DNA of 64,000 nt from positions 5,381,278-5,445,277 of the forward strand of contig JASKMD010000012.1 of assembly GCA_030144725.1 (NCBI GenBank), written 5' to 3'. This document shows positions 24,201 to 37,514 of this stretch, piece after piece (position 1 is the first letter of the stretch; every line of letters starts with the position of its first letter). Below the pieces are notes generated by a model that searched no databases, had not been told where the DNA came from, and was given only the letters and a program-made list of their open reading frames with translations. The translations under genes were made by a program, and so were the position numbers. Source of the DNA: Haematococcus lacustris (Eukaryota > Chlorophyta > Chlorophyceae > Chlamydomonadales > Haematococcaceae).

Positions 24201-27200
24201 CCCTGGCCCTGACCAGCACCACCTCACGCGACGTGTGGAAGACCTACTGGTCCGCACAGCAACGCTTCTTCAAGCTGCTGTGCGTCAGCATCAAGGCCAG
24301 TGGGGGGTGGGGGGTGGGGGGTGGGAGGGATGGACAGGTAGGGGGGTGGAAGCGTAGAAGGGTGAGGGGGGTGGGGGGGCCCGAGTCATGGGGCACTGTG
24401 AGCTTCCCTGCCCTGCGACCTGCACCAACCTGAGTGCCAGACTGGCTGCCTGGCCGCCCACCTGCCTGCCTGCCTGCCTGCCCGCAGGTGCCTGCTGTGG
24501 TGGCTGAGGCGCAAGCTGCCCTGCAGGCCGGCCAGTGTGTGGTCATAGGGCTGCAGACCACTGGTGAGGCACAGCCCTCAGGCCTGCACTGCTCAGCCCT
24601 GCTGCTGACCCCTGGACAACGTCGGTGGTGGGGGGGGTGGATGGGATGGCTGCATTGCTTCTTGTTTCACAGTCTGCTGCCGCCACTGGTCCTCTGCTGC
24701 TGTTGGCACCGCTGCTTCTACTGCTGCTGGTGCTGCTGCTGCCCAGCCGTGTTGCCCCTGCCCCTGGTCCTCTGCTGCTGCTGCCGCTGCTGTTTGCACC
24801 ACTCCTGGTGCTGCTCCAGCTGCTCCTCCTGCTGATTGGGATGGTGGTGGTGGTCTTTCTCTTTTGGCACAGTCTGCTGCTGCGGCTGCGGCTGCTGCTG
24901 CTCAGCCGTGTTGCCCCTGGCAGCGCTGTGAGGCCCTGGTGCTGGCCTGATGGTGCAGGTGAGGCCGCTGACGCCGCGGTGGGTCTGGAGCCCGGGCCCG
25001 TGCAGGGCTTTGTGAGCACCACCATGGAACTGCTGGTGCGCTTTGTGAGGGACCACCTGCCCCTGCACCGCACTCCGCCAGAGCAGGGTGAGGGGGAGGG
25101 TGATCAAGGGGAAGGGGAGCGGGTGGAACAGAGGAAGGGAGGGGGGAGGGGGAAGGGGGGGCTATCCCCTTGCTGCCCTCCCGACAAAGACGATGTTGCG
25201 GTCAGCGAACACTCCCCCTACCCCTCCCACCCCTCCCACCCTCCCCAGCCCTTCCCCCCACCTACCGCCTGCCCCTGGCCTCCCCTGCACCAGGTCCAGG
25301 TGGAGCGCAGGCGCCGGCCGCCCCCTCCCCCCCGGTGCCTGAGTGTGTTGAGATGCGAGATGGCTTGATGGGGGACATAGCCGAGCTTCAGCTTCCGCCC
25401 AACTTCCTGGACCAGATCATGGACGAGCTGGGGGGCCCCTCCATGGTGAGTGGGGAGGGCAACGCTGTGACCTATGCCTGAGGCTGCTCCATGTGAGGCA
25501 GTGTGGGTGGGTGTGCTCTAGATCCTTTTTGACGCCTAGGAGGTGGTTGTAGACATGACGCACGGAAGTTAGGTAATGAGGGTAGTTGGGTAGTTAGGTA
25601 GGCTGTACCCCATGCTGTTGCATAAACTGGAATGAGGTGGACGAGCTATACCATGTTGCTAGAGGCTCTAGCTCAGGGCCTCTGAGAGGCCCAGTCATAG
25701 TTTGTGGCTCAGAGGCTGACCCTATCCCTGCCCCTAACCCCTAACCCTCTTTGAGGGGTAATGCTGCAGGCTTTTGGCACCCAGACCATTACCCTATCCT
25801 CATCCCTTTCCCTACCCTTACACCCTGTCTGGGAGTCCCCTGTCCATGGCAAGCTTTGGTGGCCTTGGTGGCTTTACCAGCTTTGATGGCTAGTCAGGGT
25901 AGCACGATGCGGGAAAGGCAGCAGGGAGGGGAGGTGGTTGGAGGGAGTTTGGTGTGATGTGTGAGTTAGTGAGGGAGCAGGCATGGAAGACAGAGGGGCA
26001 GAACAAGAGTCCTCCCTCTCCTTCATCAGGGAAGGCGACAATAGCAAAGCTACAGGAGGAGGAAGGGAAAGGAGGTGTAAGAGGAGGAGGGTGGACAAGG
26101 CAGTCAACAGTTCCAGCAAAGACTGGGCAGCCACCTCTCCCTGCCAGCTGCTTCCCTGCCAGCAGCACAGTTTGGCAGCACATAATTCCCCTACTAATGG
26201 GTAGGGGCTGTGTTATCTGTCATCCGAACTGAGTAACTGCGACCTGCAGCCGGCACCAATACCTGATTCCCTACCCCAACCCACTTGCGAAGGTCAGGCG
26301 ATCAATGTTGGCATGAACCACATGCTCTGATAAGCAACAGCTTCAGCATTGCGCGGTGCACACATGCTACTGTGCTACAGGCTGCTGGGCTAGGGCCTTA
26401 GGGCTCGCTCTCGCAGCTTCTTGAAGCCCAATGCTGGGTACTCCTTGCCCTGGGCAGGAAGCCTTGCTCTTTGTGGCCACCTGCACAGCTCCAGTGGGCG
26501 CCACTTGCTCTCCCCTGCCCGCTGGAGGTTGAGGGCTGCGTTGCAGTCCCTGTCCACCCATTTGCCAAGATCCCCAGGGGTGGCCTGGGCCAGCCAAGGG
26601 CAGCACATGAGCCTCTGCACTGGCGTCTCAAACCGCTTGCTCCAGGCTGACCGCAACAAGCGGTTCTGCACATGACCCGGCTTGGGCTTCCAGTCCTCAG
26701 GCCTGGTTGGCTTGCTGCTGTCCAGCTCCTCCTCACAGGGCTGGGGGCTGTTCATGACTGAGCTGACTGCTGGTGCGGAACACATTCACTGTCACCACCT
26801 TGCCTGGCACCCTGTCTGTTGGCTTGCCGCTGTTGGGCCACTCCACCACCTTGCGGCAGGCCTGCAGCACGGCCTTGGCCCCCCACCCACCCCGGGTGCC
26901 AATGCCTGCGTTGCCAAAGAACACCACCAGCTGCTTGCGGGTCCCCCACTGCTGCTGGGCCACGCTGGCTGCCTTCTCCTCCAACTGCATGGCACGCAAG
27001 GCACACACCGCGCATGACATCCTTGAAAGGATTGGAGACATAGCACCTAGCAGGTCACATGTGGGGCAGTCGTCAGCCTCTGGTCCTGCCCTTCCCCCCA
27101 TACCCTTGGCACTCGCACCTTCTTCCGGATGCGGATGAAGCAACGCACCTGATGAGGCCCTTCAGGTAGCACTTGACGAAACTGGACCTGGACCGCTCCT

Positions 27201-29450
27201 CCAGTCTCTCAGTCTTAAGCGCCTTCCCTTGTGGCGAGACGGGGCCTACCCAGCGCAGGTTGTCAGGCTTGCCCTTGGGCTTTGGTTTAGGCTCCTTGGG
27301 TTTGGGCTGTTTGGGCTCATCCGCGCCTCTGCGCTTCTTGCCCTTCATCGCGCTTTGTAGTAGATGGTACTTTGCGACTGTATCCACTTCGCCGGCAACA
27401 GTTACATTGGCAACAGTTACATTGGCAACAGTTACATTGGCAACAGTTACATTGGCAACAGTTACATCGGCAACAGTTACATTGCATTGCAACAGTTACA
27501 TTGCATTGCAACAGTTTTGCAGCGTGAGACACATCAGCACAGGCTGGTGAGCATGCTTGGCTGGCAGGCTGGTGAGCATGCTTGGACATGCTCCATGCGC
27601 CGGGGTGTGGGCAGGTGTGTGAGATGACTGGGCGTCGGGGCCGCATTGTCCAGGAAGGGCGTTCAGGGCGCTATGTTTATGAGCTGAGGGCCAAGCCTGA
27701 GAGCAACGAAATGGACTCCCTAAATGGTGGGGAGGGTGGGAGGGTGGATCAGGGGGAGGGTGGGAGGGTGGGAGGGTGGGAGGGTGGGAGGGTGGCTGGT
27801 GTTCGGGAGCGAGGCAGGAGGGGGTTGATGACCTAGGTGGGGAGTGGTCCAGGTAGGTGGGGCTGCTGAGTAGGTGGAGTCCGGGCTGTGGGGTGGTGGT
27901 GGCTGGGGCTGACAGAGAGCCAACAGGGGGTGTGAGAAAGGAGATGGGTGGGTACCCAGGTCGTGTTATGTGGCAATGTCGGATCGTGAGAGGAGGGGAG
28001 AGGGTGCTTGTGACCCAGCGTCTCCTCTACAGGGCCTGCTGGTCACTGCCTGCGGGGCAATAGTGCAGCACAGTCAAGGCTGCACCAACAGCCTGAGTGT
28101 AGTGCACTGGCCTGAGGTGAGAGCACCATGATGATGACTCAGGGCAGGAGTGTGTATGCGTGTGTGTGTGTGTGTGTGTGCCAACCCCTTGTGTTGTTTG
28201 CAGTGCGGGAGAAGGAGTTGTTCATGCAGGGCAAGCGCTTGGTGGCCATCATCAGCGACGCAGCCAGCACTGGCATCAGCTTGCATGCGTCACTGGACGC
28301 AGTCAACCAGGTGCCAGTCATCTCCCATAACTGCAAACTGCCCCCTGCCCTGACCCTGACCCTGACCCTGACCCTGACCCTGACCCTGACCCTGACCCTG
28401 ACCCTGACCCTGACCCTGACCCTGACCCTGACCCTGACCCTGACCCTGACCCTGACCCTGACCCTGACCCTGACCCTGACCCTGACCCTGACCCTGCAGC
28501 GGCGCCGCCTCCACATCACCATTGAACTGCCCTGGTCAGCTGATAAAGCCATTCAGCAGCTAGGTCGCACACACCGCTCCAACCAAGCCCAAGGCCCCAT
28601 CTACAAGTGAGGGCACAGAGGGAGCCAGGGAGGAGGGAGGAGGGAGGAGGGAGGAGGGAGGAGGGAGGAGGGAGGAGGGAGGAGGGAGGAGGGAGGAGGG
28701 AGGAGGGAGGAGGGAGGAGGGAGGAGGGAGGAGGGAGGAGGGAGGAGGGAGGAGGGAGGAGGGAGGAGGGAGGAGGGAGGAGGGAGGAGGGAGGAGGGAG
28801 GAGGGAGGAGGGAGGAGGGAGGAGGGAGGAGGGAGGAGGGAGGAGGGAGGAGGGAGGAGGGAGGAGGGAGGAGGGAGGAGGGAGGAGGGAGGAGGGAGGA
28901 GGGAGGAGGGAGGAGGGAGGAGGGAGGAGGGAGGAGGGAGGAGGGAGGAGGGAGGAGGGAGGAGGGAGGAGGGAGGAGGGAGGAGGGAGGAGGGAGGAGG
29001 GAGGAGGGAGGAGGGAGGTCTCAATCATCTCCTTGCTGCCCACCCACCAGAGTGGCACAGTGACCATTGCGCTGTAGCCAATAGGCCAAGCTGGGCTGGC
29101 TAGTGAGTCACGGCAAGGCATCCAGAGCGGGTAGAGGTGAGGGTGGTGCAGGAGAGGGTGAGGCTGGCTACGTCTAGTGCTTCAACCGCTGCGACCATGT
29201 CTGTGTGCAGGCTGGTGAGCAGTCGCATTGGTGGGGAGAAGCGCTTTGCTGCGGCAGTGGCTCGCCGCCTGCAATCCCTGGGCGCCCTCACCCGGGGGGA
29301 CAGACGCGCTGCCTCAGGTCAGCGCCAGGGCAAAAGCCAAGCAAAAACGCCATGGGTGATAGTGTGAGGGTGGAAGAGGTGTGATAAGTAGCCGCAAAGT
29401 GTGAGGGCGGGAAGGCATGCCCTGGTCAGGCTCGGTGGCCTGTCCCTACC

Positions 29451-29485
<35 letters not shown>

Positions 29486-30339
29486 GGCTACTGGCCCTGC
29501 AGGCATTGACCTGAGCGAGCAGAACTTTGACTCCCCATTGGGTCGCCGCAGCCTGCGCCGCATGTATGACGCCATAGTGGCGCAGTCCAGCCGCCTGCCG
29601 CCTGTGAGTGATGCCCGCCATCACCCTTATCCCGCCAATCACCCTTACCTCCTTACCCCGCCAATCACCCTCACCTGCACGGGGGGCCACACCTCCCCCT
29701 CACCCGCTGCCTCCCGCCCCACCCTCACCCCCACCCCCACCCCCGCCCACGCCCCTGTTCCCATCCTCAGCCCCGCTCATGCCCCATGCCATTCCACATC
29801 CTCCCACACCCTCCCCCGCCCTCACCACTGCTCCCGCCCCAGCACTCATCAGCACTCAAAGGATGCCCCTGACCCCTCCCCCCCCATCCCCACTCCCCCA
29901 CCCACCTAGACCGGGTGTGTGGCCCTTCCCCCCCTCTTCGCCAACCCCTTCCACCCCAACGACTATCCCCCCAATCTCCGTTTCCCCTTACCCCCCCCAA
30001 CTCCTCCCCCCCCCACCCCACAAGCACTCCTAGACCGGGTGTGGTTATTCCCCCCCCCCCACATCCCCCCCCCCCCCACCCCTCCCCCCCCCCACCCCCC
30101 CACCCACCCCACCCTAACCCCCCCCACTACACACACACACACCACTCACGCACGCCTTGACCGGGTGTGTGGCTGCAGGGCGTGAGGCTGGCTGATGTGC
30201 TGCGGGAGAGTGTGCGCGACAAGCAGGGTCCCGGGGTCACGGTGAGCGCCACAGGGGGGGCGGGCGGGGCAGCCATGGTGGTGCTCTATGGGGAGCAGGG
30301 AGGGGACCCAGCTGCTGCTATAGCAGCACCCATGGTGCG

Positions 30340-30374
<35 letters not shown>

Positions 30375-33300
30375 TGGCGGCGGCGGCGGAGCATATTGTC
30401 CGACAAAATAGTTTACCGGACTGTGTGGAGGGGGGGTGGGAAGGGGGGGGGGAGGGGGTGGGAGGGGGGGTGGGAGGGGGGGGGGAGGGGTGGAGGAGGG
30501 GGGGGGAGAGGTTTATGTTGTATACGTTTGTTATTGTAATACAGTCCGGTAAACTTTAGTCCAGCAAATAAGTTTACCGGACTATAGACGGCTGGCCCCC
30601 CCACCCCCCCCACCCCCTTCATCCAGTCCGGTAAAGTTATTTGCCGGACTATAGTTTACCGGACTGTGTTACTATAACAAACCTAAATAACATAACCGTG
30701 ATTGGCCGAGCATGTTGTCCGACAAATTGTTTTACTAGACTGTATGGGTGGGGGAGGTTGGGGGGATGGGTGGGGGGGTGGGCTGGGTGGTGGCGGTGGT
30801 GGTGGCGGTGGTGGTGGCGGTGGTGGAGGAGGGTGGGTGGGGTTGGGGAGGGTGATGGTGGGGTTAGGGTGGGTTGAGTGGGGGTGGAGTGGGGAGGGGT
30901 GGGGGGTGGAGGCTCGGGGGGGTGAGTGATGTGGGCGGGGGTGGGGTGGGGGGTGGGGGGCAGGGGTGGGGGGAGGGGTGGGTGGGAGGGGTGGGTGAGA
31001 GGGGTGGGTGGGAGGGGTGCGGAGGGGGGGTGGGGAGGGGTGGGGTGGGGAGGGGGAGGGGTGGGGCGGCGGCAGCAGCAGCAGCAGCAGCAGCAGCAAA
31101 CCATGGCATTTGCTTTTTGGCTTTACTGAGGCGGAGGGAGTGGAAGGGGGCAACGTGTGGCAGGGAGGCAGTGGGGTCTGTGGGTGCTGTGCTACCCAGG
31201 ATGAGGAGCTGGACGCCCTGCTGACCTCTGACGACTCCCAGTGGGAGGCCTCCACCGTCACCCTGCTGCACGCCCAGGTCAGCACCTCCTGCTGCCCCAC
31301 ACATGCGTCACACTCTTGCAAGATGCCAGGGGCTTGTCAGGTGCTTCGGGTGGACTGGGCCCTTATGCTGGCAGTTGGTTGGGAATTGGTTGGTAGTAAG
31401 CGGTGTTCGGGAGGGTATCAGTTGCGGTGATTGGCTGCTTGGGTGTCGGAATCAGCCCTCGCCCGATCCTACTCACGCGCCACTCTCTACCGCTGGCGTC
31501 CTACCGTTGCTTCTGCCGTCCAACATTTCTGCATCTGCGTGCTGTCGCCGCAGCTGCGTGAGTACGTGGACGTGATGGGTGTCGGGCTAGAAAGCCCAAA
31601 CGTAGCGGGTCGCGGCCGGCCGGACTCGGTGCCGGAGGACCACGCGGCAGCACGGAGCAGCGGCGGCTTCATCACAACGGGTGGGAGTGGAGCATCGGCG
31701 TCTGGCAAGGACAAGGCAGGTGCGGCTCAGGGTTCGACAGCCTGATGTGCACCTTGGTTTGTGCCAGCCATAATGAGTACGTGTATGCAATGTTACCGCA
31801 CTCTCTCTTTTGATTCGCGAGGCCCCTTCGCGAGGCCCCATTGTTTAGTTTGTCCCGATGCGGTAGTTGCAGCAAAACACAGTGTTGATCACACCGTATT
31901 AAAACACCATGTGTATGCAAAACACAGTGATAACGCACAATGTTAATCCTCCGTAGTTTACACACTTCTTGCACAGGTCACCAAGTCAAGCCACCCGGTC
32001 ACCAAGTCACAGCTACTGTGCAAGGGCACTGTAACTGTGCACCAAGTCACCATCTGGACTTTGCACTAGATAGGGCGCTGAACCTCTCTCATGCTGGTGT
32101 TGCACACTAAGCGTGCCTGAGTGCGTGTGGGAGTGGGCCCCAATGGCCTGCCACATTTGCGCATGGGTGAAACATCTGCCGTTGCTACAGCTGGCTTGGC
32201 TTCACTCTTCAGGACCAAGACCCCTTTGATGGAGCATTTTATCATGTTGGTGAACCATTTTCGGCTGCGCCGTCGGCACTGATGTCACGGACCATCAGGC
32301 GGTTCATCGCAGCACCATCGTCGCAGGCCTGATGATTGTTTTTTAATTCAATCAAGTATCACATTGTTTAGTCGTTCGCGAATTTGCGAGGCCAAGAAAT
32401 CGATTCGCGGAGGCGAAACAAAAGGGAGAGTACGGTACATTGATTTGTTATTGTATATATATAATTGAGTTTCTTCAGTACCGTAGTGATACATTCAGTT
32501 CCCTAACCCCTAGAAGGGGAAGGCGACCAAGCAGGCTGACGGCTGATGTCTCAGCCTCTGTGAACCATCAAGTGCTGGGTCGTCAAGTGTCAAGGTGGTG
32601 GCTAGGAGACTGGATGGACAGCTGCGTCACGTCACCAGCCACTCTTGCTGCTCATATGAGAGCACATGCACCCCATCTCCCATCCACATGCTGGCTATGC
32701 ATGTGCGCTGGCCCCATGGCTCTGATGCCTTCGCTCCTGCCCACCACCTCATCTCACCCTCCCCTCACCCTGCCTGATCACTTCTCTCCCCTTGCATCAC
32801 CTTGGCCCTCAACCTGTTCCCATGCACATGGCATACACATGGCTTATTCATGGCATACACATGGTCATGGTCGCCCTACCACATGGTCATGGCCATGTTG
32901 AGCGTTGCATTGCAGTCCCTGCATTGCAGTCCCTGCTTGGCTTTGGCAGCCTTGGTCTTGCCCTTGCCTGTGCCCTTGGTGGGCTGGGTGGACTCCGCTG
33001 CCTGCTCAGCCTTGGTGCGCTTGCTGCGCTTGGCTGGCGGAGGAGTGCTGGGTCCTGGCTCTTAGGCTGCTGCCTGTGTGGCTTCCTGGCTGCTGCGTGG
33101 GGCTTGTGGGAGCTTGCGGGGGGCCACTACAGGGCACCACATCAGGCCCCGCACTGGCTGGTCACGCTGCTGGCTCCATGCTGGACGCACCAGGCGGTGT
33201 TCCACCTGCCCTGCTGGGGGCTTCCAGTCTGCAGGCCTGGTGGCCCTGCGCTTGCTCAGCCGGTTCTCACAGGGCTGCTGGCCGTTCACTTCTGAGCTGA

Positions 33301-36300
33301 CCCGGCTGGTGCGGTGCTCCTCCACAAGCACCACCCTGCCCCGCCGCTGCGCCATGCCCCTGGGCCTGCACACCACCTTGCAGCAGGCCTCACCTAGCCT
33401 CTCCTAGTGCTGCCACTATCTGTGTGCCTGCCCCTGGGACGCTCCCCTTGCAGCAGCGGCAGCCGGGAAGGATGCCGGCGACGTCAAGCGCTTCTTGAAC
33501 CGCCTGCTGGGGCTGCCCTTGGCTGACCAGAACCTGCTGTTCTCCTACTTTGCCGCCACTCTGGCCGCGGAGATCAGCGCTGCCAAGAGAGATGGACGGT
33601 GGACAGGTGCAGTGGGGCAGGGCCAGGGCCAGGGCCAGGGCCAGGGCCAGGGCCAGGGCCAGGGCCAGGGCCAGGGCCAGGGCCAGGGCCAGGGCCAGGG
33701 CCAGGGCCAGGGCCAGGGCCAGGGCCAGGGCCAGGGCCAGGGCCAGGGCCAGGGGCAGGGGCAGGGGCAGGGCCAGGGGCAGGGCCAGGGCCAGGGCCAG
33801 GGCCAGGGCCAGGGGCAGGGCCCGGGCCAGGGCCCGGGCCAGGGCCAGGGCCAGGGCCAGGGCCAGGGCCAGGGCCAGGGCCAGGGCCAGGGCCAGGGCC
33901 AGGGCCAGGGCCAGGGGCAGGGGCAGGGGCAGGGCCAGGGGCAGGAGCAGGGGCGAGGGCAGGGGCAGGGTCAGGAGCAGGAGCAGGTTGGGTCATGCTG
34001 GTTTGAGCCAGAGTACATCCCTGGCCAGGTGCTTCGTATGGTGTATGGGATGTGCCTGGTGCAGCCTGTCTGGTGAACGAGTATGCCCCCTTCCACCTGC
34101 TGCCGCCCTGTCACTGTGCCGCAGAGGGGTTGGCGGACCTGGCAGGCAGCCGCATCACGCGGGCCCGCCCCCCCCAGGTGCTCTGGCGCGACCCGCTGGG
34201 CAGCTCCGCCCTCAGCACCCTGCGCAACGACTTCACAGTGGACCGGGGCCTGCCCTTCCAGGTGCGACCCCAGGCTCTGATAGGCGCTAAGCAGGTCCCT
34301 GTCGGTAGGAGTGGGGGCAGGTGGGAGCCTGTCAACAACCTCGGGAGAGGAGGGTAGGGCGCACTGTCTCGGGAAAGGGTGTAAGGGAGGAGGGCAGGGC
34401 GCGCTGTGATAGCTCTTAGGAGCTTGGGGCAGGCAGCTAGGGACTGGACCCAGAGCTACCACTGTTGAGGACCCACCTACCCTCCACCTCCACCTTCACC
34501 TTCACCTCATGGGTCTACCTGCCCTCTCCTCTTACACTGGCCCTCACACTTGCTCTCACACTTGCTCTCACACCTGCTCCTCCCCCGCTCCCCCGCTCCT
34601 GTCCCCCGCTCCTGCGCCTCCCCTGCCCTTGCCCCTGCCCCAGCCACATCCTCCAGGTCATCCGTTCCCCAGCCGCCACGTCGGGCAGAGCAGGGGCCAC
34701 AAATCACAGGGGGTGGCCGTGCTGCTCTGCTCCCTGCGCTTGCAGTCCGCCCTAGCCATGCTGCAGCACGAGGCACAGGGCCTGCTGTTGCCCCCCCTAC
34801 CCAGCCCTGCCAAGCCCTGGGCCAGCCAAGGCCAGGCAGCAGGCCCGGCCCTCCCCCAGCCGGAGGGACAGCAGGGGAGCCCCGGTGCAGGGCCAGGGTC
34901 AGCAGCAGGACCAGCCGGGCTGCAGGGGGCTGCTGGTGGGGCCAGCATGGAGGTGGAGGGTGGTGAGGGGGGGGCTGGGGCCACAGGCATGGCCATGAGC
35001 AAGGGGGAGGGGGGGGCGGGGGGGGGGCGGGGGCGGGGGCAGAGCAGCTCAACCTCAGTGGTTTCTACCGCTCTAAACGGCCCATGTATGGCAGCCACAT
35101 GGTGCTGCTGGCCCTGCAGAAGCCGGGGCAGCGCAGCGCCTTTGCAGTCAGCCGCCCAAACACAGGTGGGTGGGTGTGCATGGTGTGATGGTGGGGGGGG
35201 GGGGGGGGGGCGAGGTGGAGGGGGGTAGGCAGGGGCCAGGTTTGGTGGAGTATGGCTGGCAGGCTATACACAGTGTAGTGGTGGTGGCAGTCCAGGCAGC
35301 TGTGGCTAAGGGCAGCACTGAGGGTGGTCACTGACTGCAGCAACTGGCTTGGCCGTGTGCCCCTGTGATACTCTGTGTGGCCTCCATGTCTCACCGGGGT
35401 GGGGTGGGGTGGGGTGGGGTGGGGTGGGGTGGGGTGGGGTGGGGTGGGGTGGGGTGGGGTGGGGTGGGGTGGGGTGGGGTGGGGTGGGGTGGGGTGGGGT
35501 GGGGTGGGGTGGGGTGGGGTGGGGTGGGGTGGGGTGGGGTGGGGTGGGGTGGGGTGGGGTGGGGTGGGGTGGGGTGGGGTGGGGTGGGGTGGGGTGGGGT
35601 GGGGTGGGGTGGGGTGGGGTGGGGTGGGGTGGGGTGGGGTGGGGTGGGGTGGGGTGGGGTGGGGTGGGGTGGGGTGGGGTGGGGTGGGGTGGGGTGGGGT
35701 GGGGTGGGGTGGGGTGGGGTGGGGTGGGGTGGGGTGGGGTGGGGTGGGGTGGGGTGGGGTGGGGTGGGGTGGGGTGGGGTGGGGTGGGGTGGGGTGGGGT
35801 GGGGTGGGGTGGGGTGGGGTGGGGTGGGGTGGGGTGGGGTGGGGTGGGGTGGGGTGGGGTGGGGTGGGGTGGGGTGGGGTGGGGTGGGGTGGGGTGGGGT
35901 GGGGTGGGGTGGGGTGGGGTGGGGTGGGGTGGGGTGGGGTGGGGTGGGGTGGGGTGGGGTGGGGTGGGGTGGGGTGGGGTGGGGTGGGGTGGGGTGGGGT
36001 GGGGTGGGGTGGGGTGGGGTGGGGTGGGGTGGGGTGGGGTGGGGTGGGGTGGGGTGGGGTGGGGTGGGGTGGGGAGGGAGATCAGGCCATATAAGGCGCT
36101 GGGCGTGTCATCAACACCTGGCCACGGTGCACGCCGTGATGCTAACCAACCCCTCAATGACACCCTGCGCTTACACTATGCTGGCAATCCACCTCATGAG
36201 ACCCTTACCTCACCTGGTGCCTCTGTTTCAGTACCTTGTGCCAGCCTGCCTGGCTGTCCAGCTTGTGCTTGCGACTTGCCACTGACTAGTACTCTTGCCT

Positions 36301-37108
36301 GCAGCAGTGCCTGCTGCCCTGCTTTCCCTACCAGCTCTTCCTCTTGTGCCTGCCTGCCTGGCTGCCTGCTCCCAGGCCACACCTTCTTTGACCTAGACCG
36401 TGACGAACTGCTGACTCGCTACTCGGCAGTGAGCCCTGACGAGGTGCAGGCGCAGTGGGAGGAGGTCTATCACTCCTCCCTCACACGCTGCATACATGCC
36501 AGCGGCTGTGGCCTGGTGCGTCGACTCTGGCTCAGCACCTTGGCCCTCAACCTTGAACCTTCATTGCAGTGGAACACTCAATGTGGATCCCTACAAAACG
36601 GTTTTTTTTCCTGTGTGGTGTTCCCATGCACATGGCATACACATGGCTTATACATGGCATACACATGGTCATGGTCGCCTACCACCTACACTATTGCCTG
36701 ACCCCGGAGGGCTATTGTGTAGAGTTGGCATTCCCTTGCAGCTTGTGGTGCAGCCCTGGTCTAACCCAGCCTGGTCTAGCCCTCCTCCTAGTGCTGCCAC
36801 TATCTGTTGCCTACAGGGTGCTGCCTGCATGGTGGGCCGCCGCCTGACCCCGGTGACCCTGCTGAGTGGGTCAGTGGTGCGGGTGTGGGGGGCGCTGGAG
36901 GGCGTGCTAGCGCGACACGAGGCAACCCTGTCCAAGGCAGACCGAACCATGAGGTGCCACCACCTGCCTCTGCCACAGCCCCTGCTAATGCTACCCCGGC
37001 TGCTGCCACCATGCCAGTGTGCACGTGCCCTTGAAGTGCTGCTTTTGAGTGAGGTGCTGCACTTTCATCCTCTGCACCCCTGTTGATGTGTACGCCATAA
37101 CCATAGCG

Positions 37109-37180
<72 letters not shown>

Positions 37181-37483
37181 GCCGCAGGGTGGTGCGTGTG
37201 GAGCTCACCAGCAGCGACCCCTCCCCACACAAGCCTACTGGTCGCCCCCCTCCCCCTGCCACCACCCCTGCTCAGCCCAGCCCAGGCCCCCCGCCCCCTG
37301 CTGCTTCCAGCCCCAGCAGGCAGCTGTCTGGCGGAGGGGGAGGAGGCAGCCCCAGCTCCAGCTCCAGCCTGGAGATAGTGGGCTGCAGCAGCCCCTGCCC
37401 CAACAAGTCAACAGGCAGCGCAGACAGCCGACCCCACCCTCCACCCACAGCTGGGGCAGCATGGGGGCCCACACAGCACGGGT

Positions 37484-37514
<31 letters not shown>

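Noticed and set aside
24600..25000. Leucine-rich hydrophobic frame resembling membrane helices
   Set aside because: It is produced by a CTG-rich intron between SBNO exons 12 and 13.
28290..29121. TLTL, GQGQ and LPPPSSL repeat frames
   Set aside because: They come from the CCCTGA and GGAGGAG arrays in SBNO introns 16 and 17.
33495..34290. GQ, RA and GP repeat proteins on both strands
   Set aside because: They are translations of the GGGCCA array that follows SBNO exon 23.
35395..36073. GGGGT array as an interstitial telomere
   Set aside because: Volvocalean telomeres are TTTTAGGG- or TTAGGG-type; no such units flank this array, and it lies within an intron.
35349..36701. 450-codon frame of GWGGV repeats
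   Set aside because: It is a translation of the GGGGT array inside an SBNO intron.
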